Assembly (NCBI GenBank): GCA_033439265.1
Contig: JAVTVX010000026.1
Location: forward strand, 12,153,001 to 12,217,000
From: Dillenia suffruticosa
Taxonomy: Eukaryota; Streptophyta; Magnoliopsida; Dilleniales; Dilleniaceae
Direction: 5' to 3'
DNA length: 64,000 bases
Of this stretch, positions 9,095-20,502 are shown in pieces. Under the pieces are notes generated by a model. That model saw only the letters and a program-made list of their open reading frames with translations. It was not told the DNA's origin and made no database searches. Each line of letters begins with the position of its first letter. Positions within the stretch are counted from its first letter, which is position 1. Position numbers and translations under genes: made by a program.

Positions 9095-11724
9095 TGTAAT
9101 ACCCAAATAAAAAAAAAAAGGAAAATTAAAAATTAGGGCTTAAAGCCCTAATTTTCTCCCCTCTCTCTCCCTCTCTCTCTTGCCCCCTCTCTTCTCTCCC
9201 TCTCTCTTTCCCTTTCCCATCTCCCCGCCGTCGCGTCTCTCTCTCTCCCGTTGCCATCCTCCGTCGTGAAGATCGCCGCGCGCCACCCACAGCCGCTGCG
9301 ACTCCTCCCTTCCGCGAGTGAGCCGCTGTAGCTCCTCCTTGCATGAGCTGCCCGGTGCGAACGCGCGAGCTAGCGCGCGATCTCCCTCGCGCGAGCGCGC
9401 GACCCTTTCTGCGCGAGCGCGAGCCCGAGCGCGCCTCACCCTGCACGCCACTGCACGCTCCTGCACGAGTGCCAGTGACCCCAGCGTAAGCAGCGCACGA
9501 TCCAGCTCGCGAGCGCGCTCCAGTGCCCGAGCCAGCACCCTAGCCAACGCGACCCAGCGCGCGACTCAGCGCGAGCCAGCGCGAGCGCGAGCGCGAGAGC
9601 GAGCGCGAGAGCGAGCGCGAGTGCTAGCGCGCTCCAGCGCGCAATCCGGCTCGCGAGGCCCACCAGGGCCGCAGACCCAGCAGCCCACAGGCCCACCAAG
9701 CCACAGACCCAGCAGCCCGCAGGACCATCAGCCCACAAGCCCCAGGCCCGCAAGCCCATTGCGGCCCACGGCCCACGGCTCGCAGCCCGAGACGGCCTAT
9801 GACAGTCCGCGAGTCCCTGCGAAGGTAAAGGACTAAAAGTTTCAATTTTCGCACTATGGTTTTGAAATTCTATAGTAATTGGACTTAAATTGCTCACAAT
9901 TATTTCAAATTTGAAACATTCAGGTTTTAGACCAAATCGACGGGCGAACGAAAGCTAAATCTGAGATCCGAAGAATCCTAGGTGAGAGAAATGAAATCTC
10001 TTCAACCCTTGAATAAATTTTGTCAAATTAGGTAGCATTAGTTGGTTTTAGATTCGAATTAAGATTTATTTTGATTTTGGTTATTTACTTATAAATAGAA
10101 TGAAATTGATGCCAGTGAAATTGTTTATAAATTGAGGAATTTAGGATTTGTACGAATTTAAGAAAAACGATAAACCCTGAAATAGTCAGAAATTGATGAA
10201 AATCGTGATGACTTGATTAGGTTGGCTTTCTTGGTGACTCGATAGAGGGGAGCATTGCTTTACGTATTGTGGTTTTATTGGGGAGTGAGCTATCCTCCCC
10301 AAAAACGGTGAGTGAGATTTATTTCAATACTTTTGTTTAATATGTAAACTCTGTTTTATAACATTTTGATGAATGAGCATGATTTGTCGTATGCTTGAAA
10401 TGTTTTGACTGTTTTTAAAATTGATTTTTGTGAACCGATGGAGTGTCCAAAAACTGTGTTGAATTATAAAATTATGCATCCATGTGGTTGAAATATATAA
10501 TGTGTCATTTTATGCTAGATGTTGCATTTGATTTGTAAACCTGATTTCGGCACATTTTTATACGATATTGATTTTAGCCTTGAGGGCTTTGGATTGTATT
10601 GTTCCGTAGCTACGAAGGACATCGTGAGAGACGCTTTGGTGGCGTCCGGATATGCCTAGGCCTGGGGTATACCACGAGTTGTCGTGATTTGATTATCGAC
10701 ACGGTACTAGCCAGGTTAAACTCGAAAGGGGGAGGATTTGGATTTGGATTGGATATCCTCTCCAAGTCTAGCACCTGGACGAGGTTCGTCGCCAACGCCG
10801 GGGTAGAGAGCATTTTAAATAAACTTGCATATAACACCCCCGGTGCGCCTGTCATAGGTCGCGGTAGACCTCTGCCAAGATATTTTCGACTGGCAGCTCT
10901 ATGATTTTAATGACAGTGTTTTGGATGCATATTTGACTTGAAAATACGTGAAATGATATATTGTTGAAATGAAAAGCATGATGATTTGAAATATGATTTA
11001 TATACTTATGTTTTGACACTCCAGTTTCACATTCCATATTTGATGATTGCATTGAGCCACTCACTCACTGAGTATTCTTCCCCGAGTACTCACCCTTCAT
11101 TTCCCTTCTTGTTTCAGAGACAGTGTTTGGCAAGGAGCGTTGCTTTTACGACGCTCAGTATCATTGAGAGATTTGACCTAAATCTGAGGAGTTATTGTAT
11201 ATTTCCGCTGCAATTTCGTGTGTTAGTAATTGTATTGGTGATGTATATGTATTATGAGATCGATAGACGACCATTGTATAATTCTGGGATGACTGTATAA
11301 ATATGGACATGTCATTGCACAACATTGCATTGAGACATTTCTGGTTCATTGTGTATGTACTTGGGAATGTATCATATCTTAGAAGTGTCCTCTAGGATCG
11401 CTCGGTGCCTCCTCTAAATCACAGGAGGGGCGACTGGCGGCTGTCCATGCCTTTGATGGGGGCGTGGTAGTAGAGGTTTGTGGTTAGGTTGTTGGAAATT
11501 TTTATAGTCTTGCGTTACCTGGATGTTGGTTGTGAAATTTGTTGATTTTGAAGAGGCCGGGATGGCCATTCGATTATATTACAGGATGATTGTGATTTAT
11601 ACAGGGTAAATTGTACTTGGGAAACTTCCGAAATATGGGGAGATTTTGTCTGATTTTCTATAAAAATACAGCCGGCATTCAGGATAATGGGCGGCTGCTC
11701 ACGATCCCGGTTCGGGGCGTGACA
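9095..11724 (+). repeat. 3' LTR of element A
   Basis: It is 2630 bp, tgtaataccc...gtgaca, and has the same order of blocks as the 5' copy. The palindrome lies at 9129-9155. The GC-rich block has a GCGCGA-type expansion (about 9570-9630) that is absent from the 5' LTR. The splice-like signals are better preserved here: donor 9825, exon 2 9924-9981 (58 nt), acceptor 10220, exon 3 10221-10307 (87 nt), donor 10308, acceptor 11117. Confidence 0.92.
10778..10845 (+). promoter_or_regulatory. Tandem hairpins with AATAAA (LTR A, 3' copy)
   Basis: Hairpin 1 gacga/tcgtc spans 10778-10790, with the gccaa linker next. Hairpin 2 arms are cgccgggg (10796-10803) and ccccggtg (10838-10845), with one G-T wobble. 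The 34-nt loop contains aataaa (10818-10823). In the 3' LTR this would be the active polyadenylation signal if the model is right. Confidence 0.68.
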
Positions 11725-11729
11725 CCAGT

Positions 11730-12359
11730 ATAGGGATGCCTCCGTATGAGGTACTGTATGGCAGGAAGTGCCGCACCCCGATATGCTAATATGAGGTCGG
11801 AGAGCGACGTCTCAATAGCGTTGAGTTGATTGAGCAAACAAATGACAAAGTTAAGGTCATCCGTGAGCGGATGAAAGCCGCCCAGGACAGACAAAAGACG
11901 TATGCTGATCGTAGGTGGCGACCTCTTGAGTTTGCTACGGGAGATATGGTTTTTATGAGGATATCTCCTTGAAAGGGAGTTATACAGTTCAGGTAGCGGG
12001 ACAAGTTGAGCCTCAGATATATTAGGCCCTTCTGTATCCTTGAGAGGGTCGGGAGTGTGGCATACAGATTAGAGCTGCCGGATGAACTTTCCCATATTCA
12101 CGACGTTTTTCATGTCTCAGTACTTAGAAAGTACTTAGTCGATCCTTCTCATATACTTGAGCCTCCACCTGTTGAGTTACGAGAGGACCTTAGTCTTCCA
12201 GTTCAGCCCGTGGCTATTCTAGATAAGTAGGTCAGAAAACTGCGGAGCAAGGAAGTCGCATTGGTCAGAATTTTGTGGAGGAGTAATCAGGTCGAGGAGG
12301 AGACCTGGGAGTCCGAGGAGGCTATGAGGAGACAGCACCCCCAGTTGTTTGCTGTTTAG
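11730..12359 (+). pseudogene. Element C pol fragment: integrase C-terminal part and chromodomain
   Basis: This continues the integrase broken at 1045. The motifs MPPYEVLYGRKCRTP, KVIRERMKAAQDRQK and FHVSVLRKY lead into a chromodomain (LRSKEVALVRILW to HPQLFAV) ending at TAG 12357. In-frame stops appear (for example tga at about 11970, tag at about 11994 and tag at 12228). The segment is close in sequence to the same region of A and B. Confidence 0.87.
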
Positions 12360-12369
12360 CCTTCTTTTA

Positions 12370-12407
12370 GTTTCGAGGATGAAACTTATTTTTAGAGAGT
12401 TAGAAAA
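12370..12407 (+). promoter_or_regulatory. Pre-PPT hairpin and polypurine tract of element C
   Basis: The hairpin-forming gtttcgaggatgaaac (12370-12385) has a G-T pair in place of G-C. It is followed by the purine-rich agagagttagaaaa, abutting the LTR at 12408. Confidence 0.72.
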
Positions 12408-14334
12408 TGTAACTCCGACACTCAGTGACCGAACAATGTATATTGATTTTGAGATATATATTCTTTAAAAAAAAAAAAGAGGAGGAAACGCCGCGTTTCG
12501 GCCTAAAACGCGACACTCCCTCCCCCTTGTCAAATTAGGGCTAAAAGCCCAAATCTGTTTCTCTCTCTCCCTCTCTCTCGCTCTTTCTCTTTCTCTCTCC
12601 CCTACCCTTCACCTCCCGCGGCCGCCGCCCTACTCCGTGGCTGTTTCGTGCCTCTCCGTCGCGATCCGCCACCACCCAACGACCATCGCCACCGTTCTCT
12701 CTCTCTCTACCTCATCACGGCCTCCCTCTCAATTTCTCTCTCTCCATTGTTCACTCTCTCTCGCGATCTCCCTCTCAGTCACCTCCGCCGCGCGCCACCA
12801 CAGCGAGCTCACCAGCACGGGACAGCGCCAGAGCGCCTGACAGCGCAGAGCACTACGCGCTTCCCAAGCACGAGCGCTAGCATGCTCCTGCGTGAGCCAG
12901 CGTGCCCCTGCGCGAGCGCTAGCGCGCCCCTGCACGCCTCTACACGAGCCCCTGAACGCCTATGCACAAGCCAACGTGCCCCTACACGAGCGCCAGCGCA
13001 CCCCTGTGCGCCCCTGCATGAGCGCCAGCACGCCCCAGCATGAGCTACCCTATGCGAGTGTGCCCCCAGCGTGACCCTCCGCGCGAGCGCAGTGCGCGAT
13101 CTCCCGCGAGCTGCGCGATCCCTGCACAAGCACGAGCGTGCCCCAATACGAGCGCGAGCATGCTCCAACGCGCGACCCACTGCGCGAGCGCATGACCCAC
13201 TGCATGAGCACGTGATCCAGCTCGCGAGCTCGAGCCCTAGCCCGTGAGGGCTCCAGCCCGCGTGCCCCAGCCGCGAATGCACAGCTCGCGAGCCTACTGC
13301 GACCTGCTGACCCGCGAGCCCTCCAGCGGGCCAGCCCGCCAGTCCAACGGCCCACGAGCCCGCGACCGGCTTTCTCCTTTGAGAGCCATCTGTCATCCTC
13401 GCAAAAATCCTTCACTGCAAGTAACGGCTGTGTTAGATATGGTTTTGTATTATAAATTGATTTAGTCGCTAACGTGGTTTCAAAATTGAATATATTACAG
13501 GTTTTAAATGTATCTGATGGGCGAACGAAAGCCAGGTTTGAGATTCGAGCAAACCTAGGTGAGGGAAATGAAATTATTTCCATACTTAAATTTAATTTGG
13601 TCGAATTTATGTTGAATTTAGAATCGGAAATCATATATATATATATGTTGTTGGGGCTTAAAATCGATATTTAAATCTTTAGAACATGTGGTTAAATGTG
13701 CAGAAATTATGGTATATATTTATAAATTGAAGAATTTAGGCTTGTACGAAATTAAGGAAAATGATAAACCCTAACAATAGTCGAAATTTTGATAAAAATC
13801 GTGATAATTTGATTAGGTTGGCTTTCTTGGTGATTCGATTGAGGAGAGTTTTGATTTTACGTGTTGTGGTTTTATTGGAGAGTGCGTTATCCTTCCCAAA
13901 TCTGTGAGTGGGATTTATTTCAATACTTTTGTTTAATGTGTAAACCCTATTTTAACATATTTGATAAATGAGCATGATTTGTATTTGACTGGTTTTGAAA
14001 TTGATTTTTGTGAACCGATGGAGTGTCCAAAACTGTGTTGAAATATTGAAATTATACATCTATGTGGTTGAACTGTATAATGTGTCATTTTATACTATAT
14101 GTTGCATTTGATTTGTGAACCTGATTTTGGAACATTTTGATACGATTTTGGATTTGGCCTTGAGTGTTTTGGTATGTATTGTTCCGTAACTACGAAAGAT
14201 ACCGTGAGAGACGCATTAGTGGCATCCAGATATGCCTAGGCGCAGGGTATCCCACGAGTTATTGTGATTTTTATTAATGACACTGTACTAGTCAAGTTGA
14301 ACACGAAAGGGGGAGGATTTGGATACTCTCTCTA
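12408..14334 (+). repeat. 3' LTR of element C, first part
   Basis: It starts tgtaactccg. An A-rich and then CT-rich block (12550-12600) precedes a GC-rich block (12600-13380). Splice-like signals match element A: acceptor tattacag ending 13500, exon 2 13501-13558 (58 nt), donor gtgagg, acceptor gattag ending 13816, exon 3 13817-13903 (87 nt), donor gtgagtggg. The LTR is cut at 14334 by element B and resumes at 24745. The cut lies inside the predicted third intron. Confidence 0.87.
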
Positions 14335-15146
14335 TGTCACGCCCTAAACCGGGATCGTGAACAGCCGCCCGTTGCCCCTGAATGCCGGCTGTATTTTTAC
14401 AGAAAATTGGGCAGAATCTCCCCAAAAATCGGAGGTTTCCCGTGTACAATTATACCTGTATGATCAAAATCATCCTGTACAATACACAAATGGCCATCCC
14501 GGCCTCTCCAAAATCAACAAACACCACAGCCAACATTCAGAACAACGTAAGGCTATAAACAAACCTAGCCACAGACCTCTACTGTCATGCCCAACTAGAG
14601 CATGAGCAGCCACTATACCGAGCGGATCTAAGTTTATACAATATATATCACATTTCCCAAGTAACGTTCAAGTACGTACAATCGTCTCAATGCAAATGAA
14701 ATATGAGAGTTAAACTATATAGTCATCCCAAAATAAGTACATGGCCAACTACGGATCTCAATGTCAAGACCTCGCAGGGTCGAAACTAAATTAGAAGTAA
14801 ATCTCACCGTCAGAACAACAAATCCGCACTAGAGCCTGTAACGCCGCTCTATCACAATCAACCTGTCTGAGGAGGGAAAAGAGAGGGGTGAGTATCATGG
14901 GAAGATACTCAGTGAGTGAGGGGGGTAATATCAAGCATAAATAGTATAAGTGAACAATTGGAGTGTCAAATAATATCATTTGAAACAAAAATTTACATTT
15001 CGCAGCAAAACATGATATATTTATCAATTTGAAATCATTTAATCAAACACGCGATAGCAAGCATGTATACATCCATTTAAAATCAAGTAATGTTAGAGCG
15101 AGCCAAAAATAGTCCTGGCAAAGGTCAACCATGACCAAGGACAGGC

Positions 15147-15227
15147 ACGTCGGGGGTTTTATTATGTATAGACTTTGAAACGCTCTCTACCCCGACGTTG
15201 GCCATGAGTTCGCTGGGGTCAACTCAT
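15147..15227 (-). promoter_or_regulatory. Tandem hairpins with AATAAA (LTR B, left copy)
   Basis: On the minus strand, hairpin 1 has arms atgagtt/aactcat (15204-15227) with a 10-nt loop, followed by the gccaa linker. Hairpin 2 arms are acgtcgggg (15190-15198, minus) and ccccgacgt (15147-15155, minus), a perfect 9-bp stem. The loop is 34 nt (15156-15189) and contains aataaa (plus 15158-15163). The stem bases differ from A yet pair fully. Confidence 0.72.
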
Positions 15228-16319
15228 CAACGTGTATAGGACCCCGCCCGGTGCTAGACGGTGGCGTTACACACGTCCTCCCCCTACGTGGGTTCAACCG
15301 GCCGCGCCTATAGGCTTTAGAATAAATGACGTTTGCGGATACCTCCTGCAGAAGCGTATCCGGGCAACCCGTGCCTCTACAAACGCCCCTCGTAGCTACG
15401 GAATCATCATAGTATCACAAGGGCACAACGTCCCATAGTATCACAAGGGCACAACGTCCCACAAGTATCACCACATCATCACATAACTAGTGGGCATCCA
15501 ACCCACGTAGTTCATCAAAAACATTTTAAATTTGCGTACCAATACGTCTCTTCAATTCATTTCAAAACAGCATATCAATGCAACGGTATAAAATGAAATT
15601 TATACATTTTCAAGTAATGGCACAATTATTATTTCATTTCAAACCATGGATGCATAGTCATTGTAAATATAATTCAAGACACTCCAATAATCACAAAACA
15701 GTTTTGAAATTCAATATCATACGTCAAACGAATGCATATCAAAGCATGTTTTATCGAAAACACGACAGAAAACACGTTTTACTATTTTATGCAAGAGATT
15801 AGAGTTTCACTCACTTATTTAGGGAGGGTGGTCACTCCCTACTTTTCAACGACTCTCCAAAAGACAAACCTAATTAAATTATCAAATTTTTATATCATAT
15901 AAAACCCTAATAAGGGAAAATTTATTCACACTATGAAGTGAGTGCATTTCTCTCACCTAGAGTTCCTCGGGTTTCAGACCTAGCTGTCGTTCGCCCGTCG
16001 GATTGGTCTAAAACCTGTAATTGTTTCAAATTTCAATTACATTAGAAACAACTAAATTTCTAACACCAAACCCTAGAATTTCAACCAAATATAGTCGTTA
16101 CCTACAGTATAAAAGATGCAGGTGAGCTCTCGAAGGGGAAAGCCGGTAGCTGGCTCGCGGGCCGTCACGGGCTCGCGGGCCGGTGGGCTGGCTGCTAGCG
16201 GGCTGGCCCGCTGGTGGCTCATGGGCTCTCAGCCCGGCTTGCTGGCTGCAGCGACTTCGTGGGTTTGCAATGGGCCGCGGCTGGACTGGGCCTTGGGCCG
16301 CTGGTGGGCTGGCCCGCTC

Positions 16320-16560
16320 ATGGGCTAGGGCTCGCGCTGGGTCGCGAGCTGGGTCGCGCGCTGGTACACGCTGGGTCGCGAGCTGGGTCGCGCGCTGGCA
16401 CGGGCTGACTCGCGCTGCGTCGCGCGCTGGCACGGGCTGGCTCGCGTGCTGGCACGGGTTGGCTCGTGCTGGTTCACGCGCTGGCTCATGCTGGGTCGCG
16501 TGCTGGCTTGCGCGCTGGCTCGCAGGAGATCTCGTTGGCTCGAGCAGGGGTAGCACGCTG
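16320..16560. repeat. GC-rich minisatellite in LTR of B (left copy)
   Basis: Imperfect repeats of the type ctgggtcgcgagctgggtcg and gcgctggcacgggctggctc make this stretch extremely GC-rich within an otherwise AT-rich element. The right LTR has the corresponding block at about 24180-24400 with a different internal arrangement. It produces long spurious open frames rich in Ala, Arg, Gly and Ser on both strands. Confidence 0.8.
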
Positions 16561-16770
16561 GCCCGCGCTGGGTGTCGTGCTGCTCGCGGGAGATCGCACG
16601 AGTGCGCACTGTGCAGGAGGTGAGGCGCTGCTCACTGGCTGACCGCACGCTCGTGTGAGGAGGGAGGAGGCGCTGCAGCAGCGGGGATCGCGGGAGAAAG
16701 GTGGAGCAGTGGGCGGCGTGCGGTGGCAGGAGAGAGGCCGCGGCGGAGAAGAGAAAGAGAAAGAGGGAAA

Positions 16771-16807
<37 letters not shown>

Positions 16808-16881
16808 AAGAAGAATTAGGGCTTTAAGCCCTAATTTTGACTTTTTTTTTTTTTTGACTTTTTTTTTTTTTAAGTGTTACA

Positions 16882-16919
16882 TTTTCTAACCCTCTAAAAT
16901 CAAGTTTCGTCCTCGAAAC
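16882..16919 (-). promoter_or_regulatory. Polypurine tract and pre-PPT hairpin of element B
   Basis: On the minus strand the 16-nt hairpin gtttcg-agga-cgaaac (16904-16919) has a perfect 6-bp stem. The purine-rich tract agagggttagaaaa (16882-16895) follows and directly abuts the 3' LTR. Confidence 0.8.
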
Positions 16920-16930
16920 TAAAAGAGAAT

Positions 16931-19900
16931 TTATACTATAAATAAATGGGGGTATTGACTCCTCATAGCTTCCTCTTGCTCCCAGGTCTCCTCTTTGACC
17001 TGATCACTTCTTCACAAAACTTTGACTAATGAAATTTCCTTACTCCTCAGCTTTCTAACTTGTCGATCTAGAATAGTCACGGGCTGAATTGGAAGGCTAA
17101 GATCCTCTCGTAACTCAAGAGGTGGAGGCTCAAGGACATGAGAAGGATCGGTCAAATATTTCCTGAGTACTGAGACATGGAATACGTCGTGAATACGGGA
17201 GAGTTCATCTGGCAGTTCCAATCTATATGCCACACTTCCGACCCTCTCAAGGATACGGAAGGGCCCAATATATCTGGGGCTCAACTTGCCCCGTTGCCTG
17301 AACCGTATAACTCCCTTCCAAGGAGATATCCTAAAGAAAACCATATCTCCCGTAGCAAACTCAAGAGGTCGCCGCCTACGATCAGCATACGTCTTCTGTC
17401 TGTCCTGGGCGGCTTTCATCCGCTCACGGATAACCTTAACTTTATCCTTTGTTTGTTCAATCAACTCAACGCTGCTGAGATGTCGCTCTCCGACCTCATC
17501 CCAGCATATCGGGGTGCGGCACTTCCTGCCATATAGTGCCTCATACGGGGGCATCCCTATACTGGCTTGATAACTGTTATTATATGCGAACTCGACTAGT
17601 GGAAGGTGCCGATCCCAACTACCCCGAAAATCCATCACACATGCTCTCAGCATGTCCTCAAAGGTCTGAATGGTCCTCTCAGACTGGCCGTCCGTCTAAG
17701 GGTGATATGCCATACTGAAATTCAATCTAGTACCCAATGCCTTCTGTAATTTGGGTCAAAACCTAGATGTGAACCTGGGGTCCCTATCTGAAACAATCGA
17801 CACAGGCACCCCGTGAAGCCGAACTATGGTATCAATGTAGAGGCGTGACAACGCCTCTAAGGAATAGTCACTGCGAATAGGGTTAAAATGTGCAGATTTG
17901 GTGAGTCGATCGACAATCACCCAAATCGCATCATGCCTTGTAGAAGTCCGCGGTAACCCCATCACGAAATCCATAGTAATATGCTCCCATTTCCACTCAG
18001 GAATAGGAAGAGGCTGCAGTGTGCCCACTGGACGCTGATGTTCGGCCTTCACCTGCTAGCACATCAAGCATCGTGCCACAAACTCTGCTATATCCCTCTT
18101 CATGCCTGACCACCAATAGCTACCTCTGATGGTCCGATACATCTTCGTACCTCCGGGATGCATAGCATATGCAGAAGAATGTGCTTCCTCAAGGATAGCA
18201 CGCCGAATATCACTATCTGCCGGAATACACCCTCTGTCTCTGAATACCATGAGTCCATCATCACGGACTCTGAAGTCTCCGCCCTCAGCTCTGCGGACTC
18301 TATCTGCAATACCCTGGATCTCCTCATCCGTACTCTGGAGCTCCTTGATACGGTCGAGCAAAGTCGGCCTGACATCAAATCTGGCTAATAAGCCTCCCTG
18401 ATCATCGTTAGTCAAACTGACTCCTAAGGCTCGGAGTCCCACTAAACAAGAAAGGTAGGCTTTCTCTGTCGACTGTGAGGATGATGCTGACTTCCGACTC
18501 AAAGCATCTGCTACAACATTTGCCTTGCCCGGATGATAGTCAATAATAAGATCATAGTCTTTCAATAACTCCAACCATCTCCTCTATCTCAAATTCAGCT
18601 CTTTTTGGGTAAACAGATATTTCAAACTCCTGTGGTCGGTAAATACCCTACAGGTTACCCCATAAAGATAATGCCGCCATATCTTCAACGCGAAGACTAT
18701 GGCTGCCAACTCTAAATCATGTGTCGGATAGTTAACCTCGTGTTTCTTCAGCTGTCGCGAGTCATACGCAATAACCCGACCATCCTGCATCAGAACACAA
18801 CCCAATCCCTGTCGGCTAGCATCACTGTACATTGTATACTCCCGACTACTAGTGGGAAGGGCTAAAATAGGAGCGGATGTTAACCGTTGTTTGAGCTTCT
18901 GGAAGCTTGCCTCATAACGGTCATCCCAAACAAACTTGACCCCCTTTTGAGTCAATCTCGACAACGGAGCAGCTATCCGGGAGAATTCTTCTACAAATCT
19001 GCGGTAATACCTGGCCAAACCGAGAAAACTACGAATCTCGGTAACTGTTTGTGGCTGCTCCCACTTCACTATAGCCTCAACCTTCCGCGGATCAACATAA
19101 ATACCTTCCGCGGAGACAATGTGCCCCAAAAATCCAATTTGTCTTAGCCAAAACTCACATTTTGAGAATTTGGCATATAGCCGCTTCTCACGGAGTATCT
19201 GTAATACCACCCGAAGGTGCTGAACATGATCTTCATCGCTCCGTGAATATATCAAGATGTCATCGATGAATACGATGACAAACCGATCCAAATAGTCGTG
19301 AAAAACTCGGTTCATCAGATCCATAAAAGCAGCTGGGGCATTAGTCAGCCCAAACGGCATGACTAGAAACTCGTAATGGCCGTATCGGGTACGAAAAGCT
19401 GTCTTGGGCACATCTTCTGCCTGAATCCTCAACTGATGATAACCTGAACGGAGATCAATCTTAGAGAAAACCTTAGCTCCCTGCAACTGATCAAACAAGT
19501 CATCGATACGTGGCAGGGGATATCGGTTCTTGATGGTGGCTTTGTTCAATTACCTGTAATCCACACAAAGCCGAAATGTACCATCCTTCTTCTTTACAAA
19601 CAGTACCGGAGCGCCCTAAGGTGAGGTGCTCGGACGAATAAACCCCTTGTCCAGAAGTTTCTGTAACTGAGTTTTAAGCTCTCTCAGTTCAGCAGGCGCC
19701 ATTCTGTATGGCGGAATAGAAATAGGATTGATCCCCGGTACTAAATCAATCTCGAAATCGAACTCCCGAACTGGTGGTAATCCGGGAAGCTCATCGGGGA
19801 ACACATCTAAAAATTCTTGCACCACAGGGACATCTTCAAGCCTCGGTCCCTCAACGGTGGTGTCGACAATATAAGCCAGATAAGCCGCACAACCATGGCG

Positions 19901-20313
19901 TACCAAACGTCTGGCCTTCATAACAGAGATAATACTGCGGGGCAACACTCGTCTCTCGCCCCGGAATACTAACGGTGGCTACTCGGACCTCCTAAACTCA
20001 ACCTCCTTCGTGAAACAATCCACGGAAGCCCGGTATATACTCAACCAATCCATCCCTAGGATGGCATCGAAATCCATGATAGGGAGCGGAATCAGATCTG
20101 TCTCTAATACTGTCTCCCCAATTCAGACCTCACAGCCCCTATAGACTGTATCTCAAACGATATGCTTGTCAAGAGGAGTGACTACCAAAATCTCCGCATC
20201 AAGTGGCGAGAGAGGTCTATCAGAATGACAAGCGAACGTATCGCTCACATAGGAAAAATTTGACCTAGTATCTATGAGAATACGGGCGTCGATACCGAAT
20301 ATTCGCATAGTAC
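16931..20313 (-). pseudogene. pol: Element B pol: protease, RT, RNase H, integrase, chromodomain
   Basis: The protease begins at 20313 (GIDARILIDTRSN; the usual DTG has become DTR). RT and RNase H form one open stretch (18584-19549) with [24 protein letters not shown], an intact FIDDI motif and [10 protein letters not shown]. The RNase H/connection end and integrase zinc region lie at 18056-18574, the integrase core at 17756-18052 and the rest with chromodomain at 17653-16931. Stops interrupt at about 19613 (TGG to TAG), 19550, 18581 (CAG to TAG), 18053 (CAG to TAG), about 17755 and about 17697, and several lie in protease (20160-19960). Domain order and full length match A. The catalytic RT site survives but the protease site is changed. 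Confidence 0.9.
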
Positions 20314-20502
20314 CTAAAAGTAAGAAAAAAAATCAACAACATTTAAAATGCGAAGAAAAAGTGAATAAATATATATATATCAAACTAGTTAAGCTTCTAA
20401 AGTTTTAACTAGTGAAAACTGTACATCGATATCATGATATACAAAAAGCTCAAAAGAAAGTACATCCAAAGAACTACACTGAGGGGTCTGCGGGAGGATT
20501 AC
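20314..20502 (-). other. Predicted 189-nt intron between gag and protease (element B)
   Basis: On the minus strand the exon ends ...attatgg at 20503. The donor is gtaatcc, and the acceptor follows a strong pyrimidine tract ending ttcttacttttag (20314). The split glycine codon and flanking peptides (NPDVIMG before, IFGIDAR after) match A and D. Unspliced RNA meets TAG 27 nt after the donor (20474-20476). This is the best-looking acceptor of the three copies. Confidence 0.78.

Larger units (their letters stand above)
1046..11724 (+). mobile_element. Full-length Tekay/Del-like LTR retrotransposon A
   Basis: The order is 5' LTR (1046-3675), tRNA-iMet-type primer site, gag, an intron-like segment, protease, RT, RNase H, integrase, chromodomain, polypurine tract and 3' LTR (9095-11724). 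Both LTRs are 2630 bp and differ by scattered substitutions, so insertion is not very recent. Flanks are ccagc (1041-1045) and ccagt (11725-11729). Element C without the insertion would read through at caggccagtatag, so this is a 5-bp target duplication with one C/T change. The element is non-autonomous because of several nonsense codons and one frameshift. Confidence 0.93.
14335..16881 (-). repeat. 3' LTR of element B (left copy)
   Basis: It is 2547 bp. Read on the minus strand it starts tgtaacactt at 16881 and ends at 14335. It contains two poly-A runs, the palindrome (16814-16836), a GA/CT block (16757-16805), a GC-rich minisatellite (about 16320-16560), splice-like signals and the tandem hairpins. 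Two copies of a ~26-bp unit with tatcacaagggcacaacg lie around 15413-15470; the other LTR has a shortened version. Confidence 0.92.

Noticed and set aside
14357-14605. 82-codon frame in the LTR of B, repeated at 22218-22466
   Set aside because: Antisense to the LTR end, no family match, duplicated only because it lies in both LTRs.
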